Positions 1-8,740 of a DNA stretch of 61,668 bases are shown piece by piece; position 1 is the stretch's first letter; each line of letters starts with the position of its first letter. Below the pieces are notes generated by a model. It was given only the letters and a program-made list of their open reading frames with translations. It was not told the origin of the DNA and ran no database searches. Position numbers and translations under genes: made by a program. Source of the DNA: Pseudonocardiales bacterium (GTDB lineage Bacteria > Actinomycetota > Actinomycetes > Mycobacteriales > Pseudonocardiaceae); contig JAHEXI010000008.1 of the NCBI GenBank assembly GCA_023252195.1, positions 1 through 61,668 of the forward strand, given 5' to 3'.

Positions 1-53
1 CAACCGACGCCGCCATCCCACCCGGGATCACGGCGTCAGTTGTGTATCGACCC

Positions 54-162
54 ACCGCCATTCGGAACCGAAACGCGATTGCCCGCGCCGACAAACCGCC
101 ATTCGGCTCCGAATGGCGGTTTTGGCCTGCGCTCAGGCCGCGTAGAGGTTCCCAATGGCGGT
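54..162. repeat. Cluster of CCGCCATT/AATGGCGG repeats with a perfect hairpin
   Basis: The first 456 bases hold no convincing gene. An ACCGCCATTCGG element at 54-65 recurs at 95-106, is inverted at 109-120, and a looser copy (CCAATGGCGGTGG) lies at 150-162. Positions 93-106 and 109-122 form a perfect 14-bp stem with a 2-nt loop, followed by T residues at 121-123. It could be the terminator of a gene left of the window or a small dispersed repeat. The rest of 163-456 shows only the likely ribosome binding site of trxB (AGGA at 446-449). Confidence 0.6.
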
Positions 163-456
163 GGCACTCGGCGGATAGGGTGGCGGCATGGGCTGTGTGG
201 AGTGCCGCTTTGGGTACAACGTGGCCGAGGCACCGACGGCTGTTACTGGTGCAACGTGAGCGCGTGTGCTCGCCGGCCGCCGCATGGACCCGGCTCCCGT
301 GTGAGCCCATGGGCCGCGACGGACGAGCCCATGAGGTCACAGCCACCACCTCCTCGACGTCCGTCGTCAACTGGCGTGAGCACGCGCGCGGCCCAGATTG
401 ACGGTACGTGGAGAGCGGCCAACCGGCACGGGAACATCGGTCCGTAGGATCGTGTT

Positions 457-1440
457 GTGGCCAACGTGAGCGATCAGATCCGGGACGTCATCATCATCGG
501 CTCGGGCCCGGCTGGCTACACCGCCGCGATCTACACCGCGCGAGCCCAGCTGGAGCCGCTGGTCTTCGAGGGCAGCCAGTACGGCGGCGCCTTGATGACC
601 ACCACCGACGTGGAGAACTACCCGGGGTTCCGCGATGGGATCATGGGTCCCGATCTGATGGAGCAGTTCAAAGCCCAAGCTGAGCGCTTCGGTGCGGAGG
701 TGCAGACCAAAGACGTCACCTCGGTCGAGCTGGCTGGTGATATCAAGCGGGTCGTGGTGGATGGGACTACCTACCAGGCCCGGTCGGTGATACTCGCGAT
801 GGGCGCGCAGCCCCGCTACCTCAACGTCCCAGGAGAGCAGGAACTGCTCGGCCGCGGCGTCAGCTCGTGCGCCACCTGCGACGGTTTCTTCTTCCGCGAT
901 CAGGATATCGCCGTCATCGGCGGTGGGGACTCCGCGATGGAGGAGGCCATCTTCTTGAGCAAGTTCGCGAAGTCGGTGACCGTGGTGCATCGACGCGACG
1001 AGTTCCGCGCCTCGAAGATCATGCTTGAGCGCGCCCGGAACAACGACAAGATTCGCTGGCGCACCGGGGTGACCGTCGACCGGGTAGTCGGCGACGGCGG
1101 CGTCAGCGGCCTGGAGCTCTCCGACAAAGCGACGCTGGACGTCACCGGCATGTTCGTGGCGATCGGGCACGACCCGCGCAGTCAGCTGATCCGCGATCAG
1201 GTGGACACCGACGCAGCCGGGTACGTAGTGGTGACCGCACCGTCCACTGCTACCAGCGTTGACGGCGTCTTCGCGGCGGGCGACCTGGTGGACCACACCT
1301 ACCGGCAAGCTGTCACCGCCGCGGGCACTGGCTGCGCCGCCGCGATCGACGTCGAACGCTGGCTCGCTGAGCACGCCGCGGACCCGCACGCCCAGGTGGC
1401 TGCCGAGTTCGTCGGCGGCGGCTACGGTTCCAAGTCCTGA
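457..1440 (+). CDS. trxB: Thioredoxin-disulfide reductase
   Basis: A cytosolic FAD enzyme that uses NADPH to reduce thioredoxin. The 327-residue product has the FAD-binding GSGPAG motif at about residues 15-20, the redox-active C138-A-T-C141 pair, the NADPH-binding GGGDSA at 155-160 followed by [10 protein letters not shown], and the C-terminal GVFAAGD flavin motif. All catalytic elements are present and the length is normal. The GTG start at 457 has an AGGA 7 bases upstream; a second in-frame GTG at 466 is possible. The trxA gene follows after 45 bases, so the two probably form one transcript. The trxB-trxA-cwlM order is the standard left flank of the actinobacterial origin region. Confidence 0.97.
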   Translation: MANVSDQIRDVIIIGSGPAGYTAAIYTARAQLEPLVFEGSQYGGALMTTTDVENYPGFRDGIMGPDLMEQFKAQAERFGAEVQTKDVTSVELAGDIKRVVVDGTTYQARSVILAMGAQPRYLNVPGEQELLGRGVSSCATCDGFFFRDQDIAVIGGGDSAMEEAIFLSKFAKSVTVVHRRDEFRASKIMLERARNNDKIRWRTGVTVDRVVGDGGVSGLELSDKATLDVTGMFVAIGHDPRSQLIRDQVDTDAAGYVVVTAPSTATSVDGVFAAGDLVDHTYRQAVTAAGTGCAAAIDVERWLAEHAADPHAQVAAEFVGGGYGSKS

Positions 1441-1485
1441 TCACCAATTCCATCCGGCCATGCAGAACCGCAACCAGGAGATGAG

Positions 1486-1818
1486 ATGGCAGACAAGTCG
1501 ACCGTGACCGTGACCGATGATTCGTTCGCCGACGACGTGCTCGGCAGCGACAAGCCGGTGCTGGTGGACTTCTGGGCGAGCTGGTGCGGCCCGTGCAAGC
1601 AGGTGGCGCCGGTACTCGAGGAGATCGCCTCGGAGAACGGCGACAAGCTCACCATCGCGAAGATGGACATCGACGCCAACCCCAGCACCCCGCGGGACTA
1701 CCAGATCATGTCGATCCCGACCATGATTCTCTTCTCGGGCGGTAAGCCGGTGAAGCAGATCGTCGGAGCCAAGCCCAAGGCGGCGCTGCTGGAAGACCTG
1801 GCCGACTACCTCAGCTGA
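1486..1818 (+). CDS. trxA: Thioredoxin
   Basis: A small cytosolic disulfide reductase, kept reduced by the TrxB encoded just upstream. The 110-residue product has the W33-C34-G-P-C37-K active site and the cis-proline loop SIPT, with the usual thioredoxin length. The ATG at 1486 is preceded by AGGAG at 1476-1480 (5-base spacing); another ATG at 1481 in a different frame is ignored. In mycobacteria the equivalent gene is trxC. A 161-base gap separates it from cwlM. Confidence 0.97.
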   Translation: MADKSTVTVTDDSFADDVLGSDKPVLVDFWASWCGPCKQVAPVLEEIASENGDKLTIAKMDIDANPSTPRDYQIMSIPTMILFSGGKPVKQIVGAKPKAALLEDLADYLS

Positions 1819-1979
1819 TTCGCTGCTGCTGCGATGTCAGTGCCGTGGCTCATCGTCGCGACAGGCAACCGATTACGGTGGGACGCGTCCTGTCCGGCGG
1901 GACGAGCTTGAGTGTGACAAGCCGGCACCGAACGAGTTCCGCGCCGAATCAAAGTCGGGCCGATCTGAAGTGAGGTTGC

Positions 1980-3143
1980 ATGCAGCTGCTGCGCCGCGGT
2001 GACACCGGGCAGACGGTGGCGCAGTTGCGGGTCCTGCTAGCCGCTCAGGGATTACTTTCCCCGCCGTCGAGGCCGTCGAAGCCAGGCTCCGATACAGCCG
2101 TCGACGTCTTCGATATCAGTGTGGAGCACGCGGTTCGCGCCTTTCAGCAACGCCGCGGTCTGATCAGCGACGGCATCGTCGGGCGGGCGACCTACCAGGC
2201 TTTGTGCGACGCGCGCCTGGGGTTCGGCTGCCGCCTGCTCAGCTATCTCATCCCCGGCCCGATGCGCGGCGACGACGTATGCACGCTGCAGGAACGGTTG
2301 CTCGAGCTGGGCTATGACGCCTACCGGGCCGACGGGATCTTCGGTCCGCAGACCGAGACGGCCCTGCGCAGCTTCCAGCGCGACTATGGCCTGCTGGTCG
2401 ACGGCGTATGCGGGCCTGCGACCTTGCGGGCGCTGCGCCAGCTGCAACCCAAGGTCCGCGGTGGCAGGCCGGTGCTGCTGCGTGAGCAGGAACGAGCCCG
2501 CCAGGCGGGTCCAGCTTTGCGCGGCAAACGGATCATCATCGATCCGTGCCACGGCGGCTCCGAGCACGGCATCGTGGTCGGCTCAGCCATCGAGGCGGAC
2601 CTGATGTGGGACCTGGGTCAGCGGCTGGCGGGCCGGATGGCTGCCACCGGGATGGAGACGCTGCTCTCCCACCGCCGGGACACCAGCCCCACCGAAGCCG
2701 AGCGAGCCGCCTTCGCCAACACCGCGGGCGCTGACCTGGTGCTGTCCCTGCACACCGACGGCCATCCCACCGCACTGGCGCATGGCTTGGCCACGTTTCA
2801 CTTCGGTACCAGCAATGGCACCAGCTCCACGCTGGGTGAGGCGCTGGCCGAGTTCATCCAGCGCGAGCTGACCGCTCGCACCGGGATGCTCGACTGCGGA
2901 ACCCACCCCAAGACCTGGGAGCTGCTCCGGATGACGCGGATGCCCGCGGTGCGGATGGAACTGGGCTACCTGACCAACCCCGAGGACCGCCGCAAACTCC
3001 TCGACCCCGCCTTCCGCGATGTGGTCGCTGAAGGGATCGTGGTCGCCGTCAAGCGGATGTACCTGCTGGGCGAGAACGATCAACCCACCGGCACGTTCAC
3101 CTTCGCCGACCTACTACGCGGAGAACTAGCCCGAGCGGAGTAG
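1980..3143 (+). CDS. cwlM: N-acetylmuramoyl-L-alanine amidase, CwlM type
   Basis: A 387-residue protein with two N-terminal peptidoglycan-binding (PG_binding_1) domains, roughly residues 5-80 and 85-155, and a C-terminal Amidase_3 domain at about 180-370. The zinc ligands H191 (CHGG), E205 (AIEADL) and H258 (SLHTDG) are all present, as is the expected catalytic E327 (RMELGYLTN). In mycobacteria CwlM is cytoplasmic and controls MurA, so a regulatory role in cell-wall synthesis is as likely as hydrolysis here. There is no N-terminal signal peptide. The ATG at 1980 follows a GTGAGG-like ribosome binding site. The gene converges on the HipA-type gene, with 27 bases between them. Confidence 0.93.
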   Translation: MQLLRRGDTGQTVAQLRVLLAAQGLLSPPSRPSKPGSDTAVDVFDISVEHAVRAFQQRRGLISDGIVGRATYQALCDARLGFGCRLLSYLIPGPMRGDDVCTLQERLLELGYDAYRADGIFGPQTETALRSFQRDYGLLVDGVCGPATLRALRQLQPKVRGGRPVLLREQERARQAGPALRGKRIIIDPCHGGSEHGIVVGSAIEADLMWDLGQRLAGRMAATGMETLLSHRRDTSPTEAERAAFANTAGADLVLSLHTDGHPTALAHGLATFHFGTSNGTSSTLGEALAEFIQRELTARTGMLDCGTHPKTWELLRMTRMPAVRMELGYLTNPEDRRKLLDPAFRDVVAEGIVVAVKRMYLLGENDQPTGTFTFADLLRGELARAE

Positions 3144-3170
3144 GCAGGCCCGTCAAGCCGGCTCCACGAA

Positions 3171-4409
3171 TCACCCTGGTTGTCGTAACAAGGAACGGCT
3201 TCCCGAGGTAATCCTGGATTCGATGCTCGAAGCCAGCTCGGGATTAACGGCGAGTTGGTCGCGATACTCGGACCAGTGCAAGCGTACTCGCTCGACCAAC
3301 TCCGCGACACATGCCGCTAGCTCTGCTCGCGGGGCGCGCAGCCGCTGTTGCAGGCGTTCGAAGGTTGCCAGGTCTACTTTGTCGAAGCGTCTCGTGCCAC
3401 CAAATTTCAGGCCGAGCGTCTCCCGCTCCCCGAGGTAGTACGCGGTAGAGACCATGTCGTACGCCGGAGCGAGGCTGGGGACGCGTGGATCGGTATAGAT
3501 CAACGACCAGTTCTTGAGGTGCGCGTCACCGTTGGCGATAAGAATGGTGAACGCCAGCCGGCGGGCGAACTCGCGAAGACCATCGAGATCGTGACCCCGG
3601 TGAGCGAGCGCGGCCACGGTCTCGTAGTTGCCGAGGTATTTGTCCTCCGGGTAGACGTTGCGCACTTGGGCTAGGTCTTCGACGTGTATCGAGTTGCGGT
3701 TTGCATCCCGGTCGAATCGCCGGATGGCGTACGCCCAGTCTTCCCGGCTCGTCCAGACATCGGGCGGTAAGCCGTCCAGCTCGTCGCGATGCACCAACCG
3801 AACCGGCGGGACGTCGATTCCAGCGGACGCTGCCAGGGACATCATGGTGAACTCGTTGCGCGGTACGTCCGGATACGTCTGGTCGGGCAGCTTGACGATC
3901 CAATCACCGCCCACTCCGAAGGCGGGCAGGGTGAGCCGATCGCCCTTCGCCAGCATGGAAAACTTGAGTGCGACTCCAGCCAACGAGAAACGCCAGGTGT
4001 TCGGATCTTGCGCGTCTCGCTTCGTCGGTGGCGAGGAATGCGTGGGCAACCACTCGATCTCGTTGCCCTCGCCGTCCAGCGCAGGCAACACTCGCACGGC
4101 GCCCGACAGGTCATGGCCGACCTGTGCGAGTAGCTCCATCTCGCGATGCGGTGACACTTTCCGGTCAGCCGCGATCCATTCCCGTAGCCGGCCTTCGGGA
4201 AGCAGGTTGGAAAACCAGCAGGGCAGGCGTAACGCAGCCGCATGCCGTGCGTAAAGGTCCTGCTCGAAGATCAACCCGAGGACCGGCCGGTCCGGGTCGT
4301 TGAGGTAGTCTTCGGAGAAGACGAATCGGGTGTAGTCACCGCGCTGGAACAGCGTGCCTACCCGATCGCTGCGTAGCCACACCGAGTGCTGGACCTCACG
4401 CAGCGTCAT
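3171..4409 (-). CDS. HipA-type serine/threonine kinase (toxin-like), no HipB partner
   Basis: A 412-residue HipA-fold protein. HipA toxins are kinases that modify translation targets, classically glutamyl-tRNA synthetase in E. coli. Residues 1-110 match the HipA N-subdomain. The ejectable P-loop is S142-L-A-G-V-A-L-K149, which keeps the serine autophosphorylated in E. coli HipA. The catalytic loop is N293-G-D295-A-H297-L-K299-N300 and the metal-binding aspartate is D318 (AYDMVST), so the kinase looks intact. The ATG at 4407-4409 was chosen because it overlaps the last 14 bases of the upstream DUF262 gene; an open frame continues to 4556 without family similarity. There is no HipB-like gene on either side. 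The target is unknown. Confidence 0.88.
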   Translation of the reverse strand: MTLREVQHSVWLRSDRVGTLFQRGDYTRFVFSEDYLNDPDRPVLGLIFEQDLYARHAAALRLPCWFSNLLPEGRLREWIAADRKVSPHREMELLAQVGHDLSGAVRVLPALDGEGNEIEWLPTHSSPPTKRDAQDPNTWRFSLAGVALKFSMLAKGDRLTLPAFGVGGDWIVKLPDQTYPDVPRNEFTMMSLAASAGIDVPPVRLVHRDELDGLPPDVWTSREDWAYAIRRFDRDANRNSIHVEDLAQVRNVYPEDKYLGNYETVAALAHRGHDLDGLREFARRLAFTILIANGDAHLKNWSLIYTDPRVPSLAPAYDMVSTAYYLGERETLGLKFGGTRRFDKVDLATFERLQQRLRAPRAELAACVAELVERVRLHWSEYRDQLAVNPELASSIESRITSGSRSLLRQPG

Positions 4410-6114
4410 CGTCTCCCTCGCCGAGATCTTCAATGAGCAGCTCATGTAGCGGCGGGGTGTTCTCGAAACCCCATTCGCACTTGCGGCGGAGGAAGGATTC
4501 GAGCACCTGCTGTAGATCCACCTGGCGGGAGTGCAGGAAGGCCACAGTGTCACCACAGGCCAGCTGGCTCTCGCTTTCAGCGTTGATCGAGTGGGAACGG
4601 AGTACTAGAGACCAGGTGTCCTCGGGTACGTCGAATGGGCGCTGAAGAAACGCTCCAGACACCTCGTTCGCAGGCTCGTTGAGCACCGGCACAAGAGCGC
4701 GGTTCGACGCCCAGAGGCGGTAGGGCTCCGGAATGAATCTCCGGGCAACGAACACGGCCACGGCGTCCGCGGCGGTCGACCGATCGATCAACGCCTCCGT
4801 GAGCTGTGACAGGTCGAACTGGACACCAGTATCGGGGCTGCGGGGGCCAAGCTCCCACCAGGAGCACAGAATGATCTTCGCGGAGGCCTCGTTAGTGCGG
4901 AATCGACGCAATTCAGGCATCTTCGCCTGGCGCTCGTCGAGCGCGCCGAGGAGGGCCCTCATCGATCCGCTCAGATCGGCGGGGTCGACCTTCGTGCACA
5001 GGGTGCGCACAGCACCGGTGGTGCTGCCCTTGAAGACCTCCGGGCCGAGAACCGCCGCACGCCAGTACCAGCGGCCCAGCAGCCTGACATTAGCCGGATC
5101 AGGGTCAGGATGGTGCGCAAACACCCTGGTCAGTACTACGAGGAGGTAGCGGTACGCCAGCAGAGCAACATGGGGAACTCCGATTGACTGCAGGAAGCGC
5201 ACGGTCCGGACCAGCGCGTCCTCACCAGCAGCGAACGCGGAATCACGATCCTCGTTTGGGAATTCGAGATCTCCTCGCCTGTCGTCGTCGAACTCAAGCC
5301 GGATCTCGCGATGCACATCTGGCCCGCGACGGGCGAGGATGGCCCGAAGCACCGTGTCGGCATCGATCCGGCCGAAGCCGAGCTGGCCGTCCACATGATC
5401 AGCGATCTGAGCGATGGTCAGGGTGTCATCGGCATCGGACTCTCGGCCGGCATTGAGCGCGGAAAAAATCTCCGCCCGGCTTAGCCGCTTGCCGTAATTG
5501 TTCATCCGATCGAAGATGTCACGCAGCACGTCCGTGTCATCCTGCATCACCTGGTAGGCCGGAATCGAGAACTGGCGCAAGTGCTTGGTGAGCTCGAACG
5601 CCCTGTTCCGATAATCGGCCACTTCGGGGTGGGTTGCGAACCAGTCCAAGACCTTCGTGAGGTCGAAGACGATCGGCATCGGGATCACATACGGGTCATC
5701 AGTGCCTGCACGGACGACGACGCGGTCATCCCGGACGTCATAACCGAGATTGAACCGAGGATCTTGCGCTGCGTCCAGGTGCAGCGCGTTGGCAAGGCTC
5801 CAGACGCGTTGCTGGCCATCTACCACCCACAAGGCCTGATCGAGCGCTGGTGCGTCAATCCGAAGCGCCCCGAGGGTGAGCCGCTGTGCAGGTGCCGGTC
5901 GCCGCCAGAGCAGCAGGCTGCCGATCGGGTATCGCTTAACGATGCTGTCGAACAGCCGGATGACGTCTTGACGCGTCCACCGAAAGTCTCGCTGGAAGTG
6001 CGGGACCCGAATGTGACCGCTCCAAGCAAGCTCGACCAGATCGTCGAGGCCGAACGTGGTGGCGCCCGGCCGGGTCTCGAGTCCGCTGCTCATCCTGCCT
6101 CCCATGTCAGCCAT
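4396..6114 (-). CDS. DUF262 domain protein (ParB/GmrS-like), partner of the HipA-type kinase
   Basis: A 572-residue protein. Residues 20-110 carry the DUF262 signature: VPHFQRDFRW near 37-46, YPIGSLLLW near 62-70 and DGQQR at 99-103. DUF262 proteins share the ParB/Srx fold and occur in the GmrSD type IV restriction system and other defence proteins, where the domain binds or hydrolyses nucleotides. No C-terminal DUF1524 HNH nuclease can be seen; the C-terminal half is unassigned. It is the first gene of an operon and overlaps the HipA-type gene by 14 bases, implying coupled translation. A later in-frame ATG, seven codons in, is an alternative start. It may act as antitoxin, sensor or nuclease; the sequence does not decide. 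Confidence 0.85.
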   Translation of the reverse strand: MADMGGRMSSGLETRPGATTFGLDDLVELAWSGHIRVPHFQRDFRWTRQDVIRLFDSIVKRYPIGSLLLWRRPAPAQRLTLGALRIDAPALDQALWVVDGQQRVWSLANALHLDAAQDPRFNLGYDVRDDRVVVRAGTDDPYVIPMPIVFDLTKVLDWFATHPEVADYRNRAFELTKHLRQFSIPAYQVMQDDTDVLRDIFDRMNNYGKRLSRAEIFSALNAGRESDADDTLTIAQIADHVDGQLGFGRIDADTVLRAILARRGPDVHREIRLEFDDDRRGDLEFPNEDRDSAFAAGEDALVRTVRFLQSIGVPHVALLAYRYLLVVLTRVFAHHPDPDPANVRLLGRWYWRAAVLGPEVFKGSTTGAVRTLCTKVDPADLSGSMRALLGALDERQAKMPELRRFRTNEASAKIILCSWWELGPRSPDTGVQFDLSQLTEALIDRSTAADAVAVFVARRFIPEPYRLWASNRALVPVLNEPANEVSGAFLQRPFDVPEDTWSLVLRSHSINAESESQLACGDTVAFLHSRQVDLQQVLESFLRRKCEWGFENTPPLHELLIEDLGEGDDDAA

Positions 6115-6789
6115 CGCTTATGGTGCCCTATCCCCCCGACAGACTGTGATGGCGCCAAGCGACCCATCCAGATCCGGGACTTACGGGATTGGTCTGTAGC
6201 GCAGCGCGGCGGAAATCTGGTGCCACACGATGCAGGGGAAGCGACGGCGGCGCCATCTCCATCGCCGGCAAGCCCGGCACCGACCCGCTGCAGTGGGCTG
6301 ATGGGAAGTCAAAACCCGCCGCAGTGCAGCGATGGGGCCCGGATGATGACCGGACTGTTCCAGCTCAGCGAGCATGTCCCAGACCGACTAGACCAGGTTC
6401 CTGGCGCACGGATGATCAGCTAGCCAGGCAACGGCTGGAACGGATCCGCCGAACGAGCAGCGCACAGCGGTCTGCCGCTGCCGGCATAGCTGCGCAAGAA
6501 GGGCGCTGCCAGCTGCGTGGTGCTCATCGCGGTCTCCGGTCACTCGCCGTGGAATGGCCGGACCGGCGACTCTGCGTCGGGGCGTCGCCGGTCCGGCCAT
6601 GACCCTTCGCACGCGGTGGTGATGCGGCGTAATGGGCTGCGCGGAGTCAAGCATCGCGACGCGCCGAAATGCAAGCTTACAGATAGAAGTTTCGATATGA
6701 CTACTCAATATGGTTAACTCATTCTGAAGCGAGCCCATGAATGCTTTCATTCCGGGTGTAAGATTCCCTCACGGTGAGAGAGGTGGACG
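6115..6789. other. Intergenic region between divergent operons
   Basis: There is no convincing gene in these 675 bases. They separate the leftward DUF262-HipA operon from the rightward XRE gene and must hold both promoters. The right end, about 6660-6770, is notably AT-richer than its surroundings and probably contains the XRE promoter. A strong hairpin at 6554-6600 is listed separately. Confidence 0.5.
6554..6600. repeat. Perfect 16-bp inverted repeat
   Basis: ATGGCCGGACCGGCGA at 6554-6569 is the exact reverse complement of 6585-6600, with a 15-base loop. No T run follows, so it is not a classical intrinsic terminator. It may be a barrier hairpin between the two divergent operons, a regulator site or a repeat remnant. 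Confidence 0.7.
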
Positions 6790-7680
6790 ATGACCGAGGC
6801 CATCACGACGACGGGCTCGACCGTGCCCCGCCGGCAACTCGGCCGGTATTTGCGCGACCTGCGCAATAAGTCGCGGCTCACCGTGCGCGCGGCGGCGGCG
6901 CAACTGGAGTGGTCCGAGGCCAAGATCTGGCGCATCGAGACCGGGCAGACCTCCCTGCGCAGCCTCGACGTGGAGGCGATGTGCAAGGTCTACGGGGCGC
7001 CGCAGGAGATCACCGAGGCGCTGATGGGCCTGGCCAAGGAGACCAAGGCCCGCGGCTGGTGGCACTCCTACGGCGACGCTATCCCGGAGTATTTCGACGT
7101 CTACATCGGATTGGAGGAGGCAGCCTCGCACTTCAGCTGGTACGAATCCGAGTTGGTGCCCGGATTGTTCCAGACCGAGCACTACGCTCGCGCGGTGATC
7201 CGGGCGGACAACCCGGGCGTGGACAACGCCGAGATCGAACGGCGGGTGCATGTCCGCCTCGCCCGCCAAACCCTGCTGACCAGGCTGACCAACCCACCGA
7301 TGTTCGACGTGGTCCTCAACGAGGCCATCCTGCACCGCCCGGTGGGAGGCGAGGAGACCGCGTGCGGCCAGCTCAAGCGGCTGGTGGAGGTCAGCGAACT
7401 GCCCACCGTGTCGCTCCGGGTCATCCCCTTCGGTGCCGGGCTGCACCACGGCATCATGTCCGGGACATTCGAGATTCTGCGGTTCCCGGTCAATGGCAAC
7501 GGCCAGGACACCGAGCCACCCACGGTCTACGTCGAAAGCTTCACCGGAGCGCTCTACCTGGATAGACCGCACGAGCTCGAGCGGTACAACACCGCCTTCA
7601 CCAACATCTGGGAATCCGCTCTGGACGAGCGGGCCTCCCAGGAGCTGATCACTCAAGTGACAAGGGAGCTAGGAAAGTGA
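6790..7680 (+). CDS. XRE-family helix-turn-helix regulator with DUF5753 domain
   Basis: A 296-residue DNA-binding protein. The helix-turn-helix spans roughly residues 15-75 (LGRYLRDLRNKSRLTV ... IWRIETGQ). The remainder matches the DUF5753 region common in actinobacterial regulators of this class (WYESELVPGLFQTEHYARAV). Such genes are usually paired with a DUF397 gene, as here: the next start codon overlaps this stop. Targets are unknown. The ATG at 6790 follows a GAGAGGTGG stretch. It reads away from the DUF262-HipA operon and may or may not control it. Confidence 0.9.
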   Translation: MTEAITTTGSTVPRRQLGRYLRDLRNKSRLTVRAAAAQLEWSEAKIWRIETGQTSLRSLDVEAMCKVYGAPQEITEALMGLAKETKARGWWHSYGDAIPEYFDVYIGLEEAASHFSWYESELVPGLFQTEHYARAVIRADNPGVDNAEIERRVHVRLARQTLLTRLTNPPMFDVVLNEAILHRPVGGEETACGQLKRLVEVSELPTVSLRVIPFGAGLHHGIMSGTFEILRFPVNGNGQDTEPPTVYVESFTGALYLDRPHELERYNTAFTNIWESALDERASQELITQVTRELGK

Positions 7681-7877
7681 GCACAACCGACCTGTCCGGC
7701 GCCACCTGGCGCAAGAGCAGTCGCAGCAATGGCCAAGCAAGCTGTGTGGAGGTCGCTGATCTCGACACCGGCCACCACGCCGTCCGGGACTCCAAGAACC
7801 GCACCGGCCCGGCCCTGATCATCCCCTCCACCCAGTGGGCCACCTTCACCACCGCCCTGGGGACCGACGAGCTATAA
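7677..7877 (+). CDS. DUF397 domain protein
   Basis: A 66-residue member of the DUF397 family, recognised by the WRKSSRSNGQASCVEVA motif and the HHAVRDSKN segment. The GTG start at 7677 overlaps the TGA of the upstream XRE gene by 4 bases (GTGA), so the two are translationally coupled. DUF397 proteins are nearly always next to XRE/DUF5753 regulators in actinobacteria and are thought to modulate them; the mechanism here is not visible. Confidence 0.9.
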   Translation: MSTTDLSGATWRKSSRSNGQASCVEVADLDTGHHAVRDSKNRTGPALIIPSTQWATFTTALGTDEL

Positions 7878-7896
7878 GGCCACTCGCAGTTCAGCG

Positions 7897-7938
7897 GGCT
7901 CAGTGGGGTCACTGGCAGCCGAATAACCCCGCTGAGCC
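7897..7938. terminator. Bidirectional terminator hairpin
   Basis: GGCTCAGTGGGGT at 7897-7909 pairs with ACCCCGCTGAGCC at 7926-7938, a 13-bp stem with one G-T wobble. It sits in the 80-base gap between the convergent DUF397 and GNAT genes, where a shared terminator is expected. Confidence 0.65.
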
Positions 7939-7957
7939 TGTTGGATGCGCTTGCCCG

Positions 7958-8587
7958 TCAGGCCGGTCGCAGGCTCGGCTCGACGTTGTGGAGCGTCACC
8001 GAGGTCAACAGTCGCTCCAGGGCCGCTTCGACGTCTTCCTTCCAGGTCAGCGCGGTACGCAGCTCCAGGCGTAGCCGGGGCCAGCGCGCGTGCGCATGCA
8101 CCGTCTTGAAGCCAACCAGCTGCAGGAACTCGGCTGGAATTACGCAGGTGGACTCCGGAGTGGGACGGGCATCACCGAACGCCTCGATGGCCTTCACACC
8201 GCGCCGGGTCAGGTCCTTGGCAACCGCCTGCACCAGCATCCGGCCCAAGCCGCCGCCTTCGAATTCCGGCAACACCTTCAGCGCGGTGAGTAACACGGCA
8301 TCGGGGCTGACCGGCGAGGTGGGAAATGCCGACGCCCGCGGCACCGCGCCGGGAGGGGCGTAGAGCACGTAGCCAGCCGGCACATCGCCGGACATCACGA
8401 TCCGCCCGCAGGAACCCCACTCCAGCAGCACGCTGGAGACCCAGGCCTCCTTTTCCAACTCGGTCTGACCGAAGTCCTCCGCCTGCTCCCGGATATGCGG
8501 GGCAAGTTCCCAGAACACACAGCGCCGGCACTGCTTCGGCAGCAGATTGAGATTGTCCAGGGTGACGCCGACCATTCGACGTGACAC
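7958..8587 (-). CDS. GNAT-family N-acetyltransferase (Rv3916c-like)
   Basis: About 209 residues from the GTG at 8585-8587, which follows AGGGAGG on the minus strand; an ATG four codons later (8573-8575) is an alternative. The N-terminal segment has a cysteine pair in CRRCVFWEL. The C-terminal GNAT core contains ALKVLPEFEGGGLGRMLVQAVA, the acetyl-CoA binding motif A. It corresponds by position to the gene beside cwlM in mycobacteria (Rv3916c). Substrate unknown. Here it is separated from cwlM by the HipA/DUF262/XRE insertion. Confidence 0.85.
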   Translation of the reverse strand: MSRRMVGVTLDNLNLLPKQCRRCVFWELAPHIREQAEDFGQTELEKEAWVSSVLLEWGSCGRIVMSGDVPAGYVLYAPPGAVPRASAFPTSPVSPDAVLLTALKVLPEFEGGGLGRMLVQAVAKDLTRRGVKAIEAFGDARPTPESTCVIPAEFLQLVGFKTVHAHARWPRLRLELRTALTWKEDVEAALERLLTSVTLHNVEPSLRPA

Positions 8588-8740
8588 TGGGCCTCCCTGA
8601 ACTCCACGAGCGCGCGCCAGCGGCGGGCACAAGCGCCTGGCGCAGCATATGCCGATGGCGGCCCGGAGTGAAGACGGCAGCCACCGTGGGACTGACCTCT
8701 ACACTGCCAGGGGACCCGCAACCGCAGCGAAGGCGCCCCT

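Noticed and set aside
188-259. A 23-codon frame with C-x-x-C (MGCVECRFGYNVAE)
   Set aside because: It resembles the start of a cysteine-containing protein, but stops quickly and nothing continues it in another frame.
5581-6423. A 280-codon plus-strand frame over the DUF262 gene start
   Set aside because: The minus strand carries clear DUF262 motifs over the same bases; the plus frame has no family pattern.
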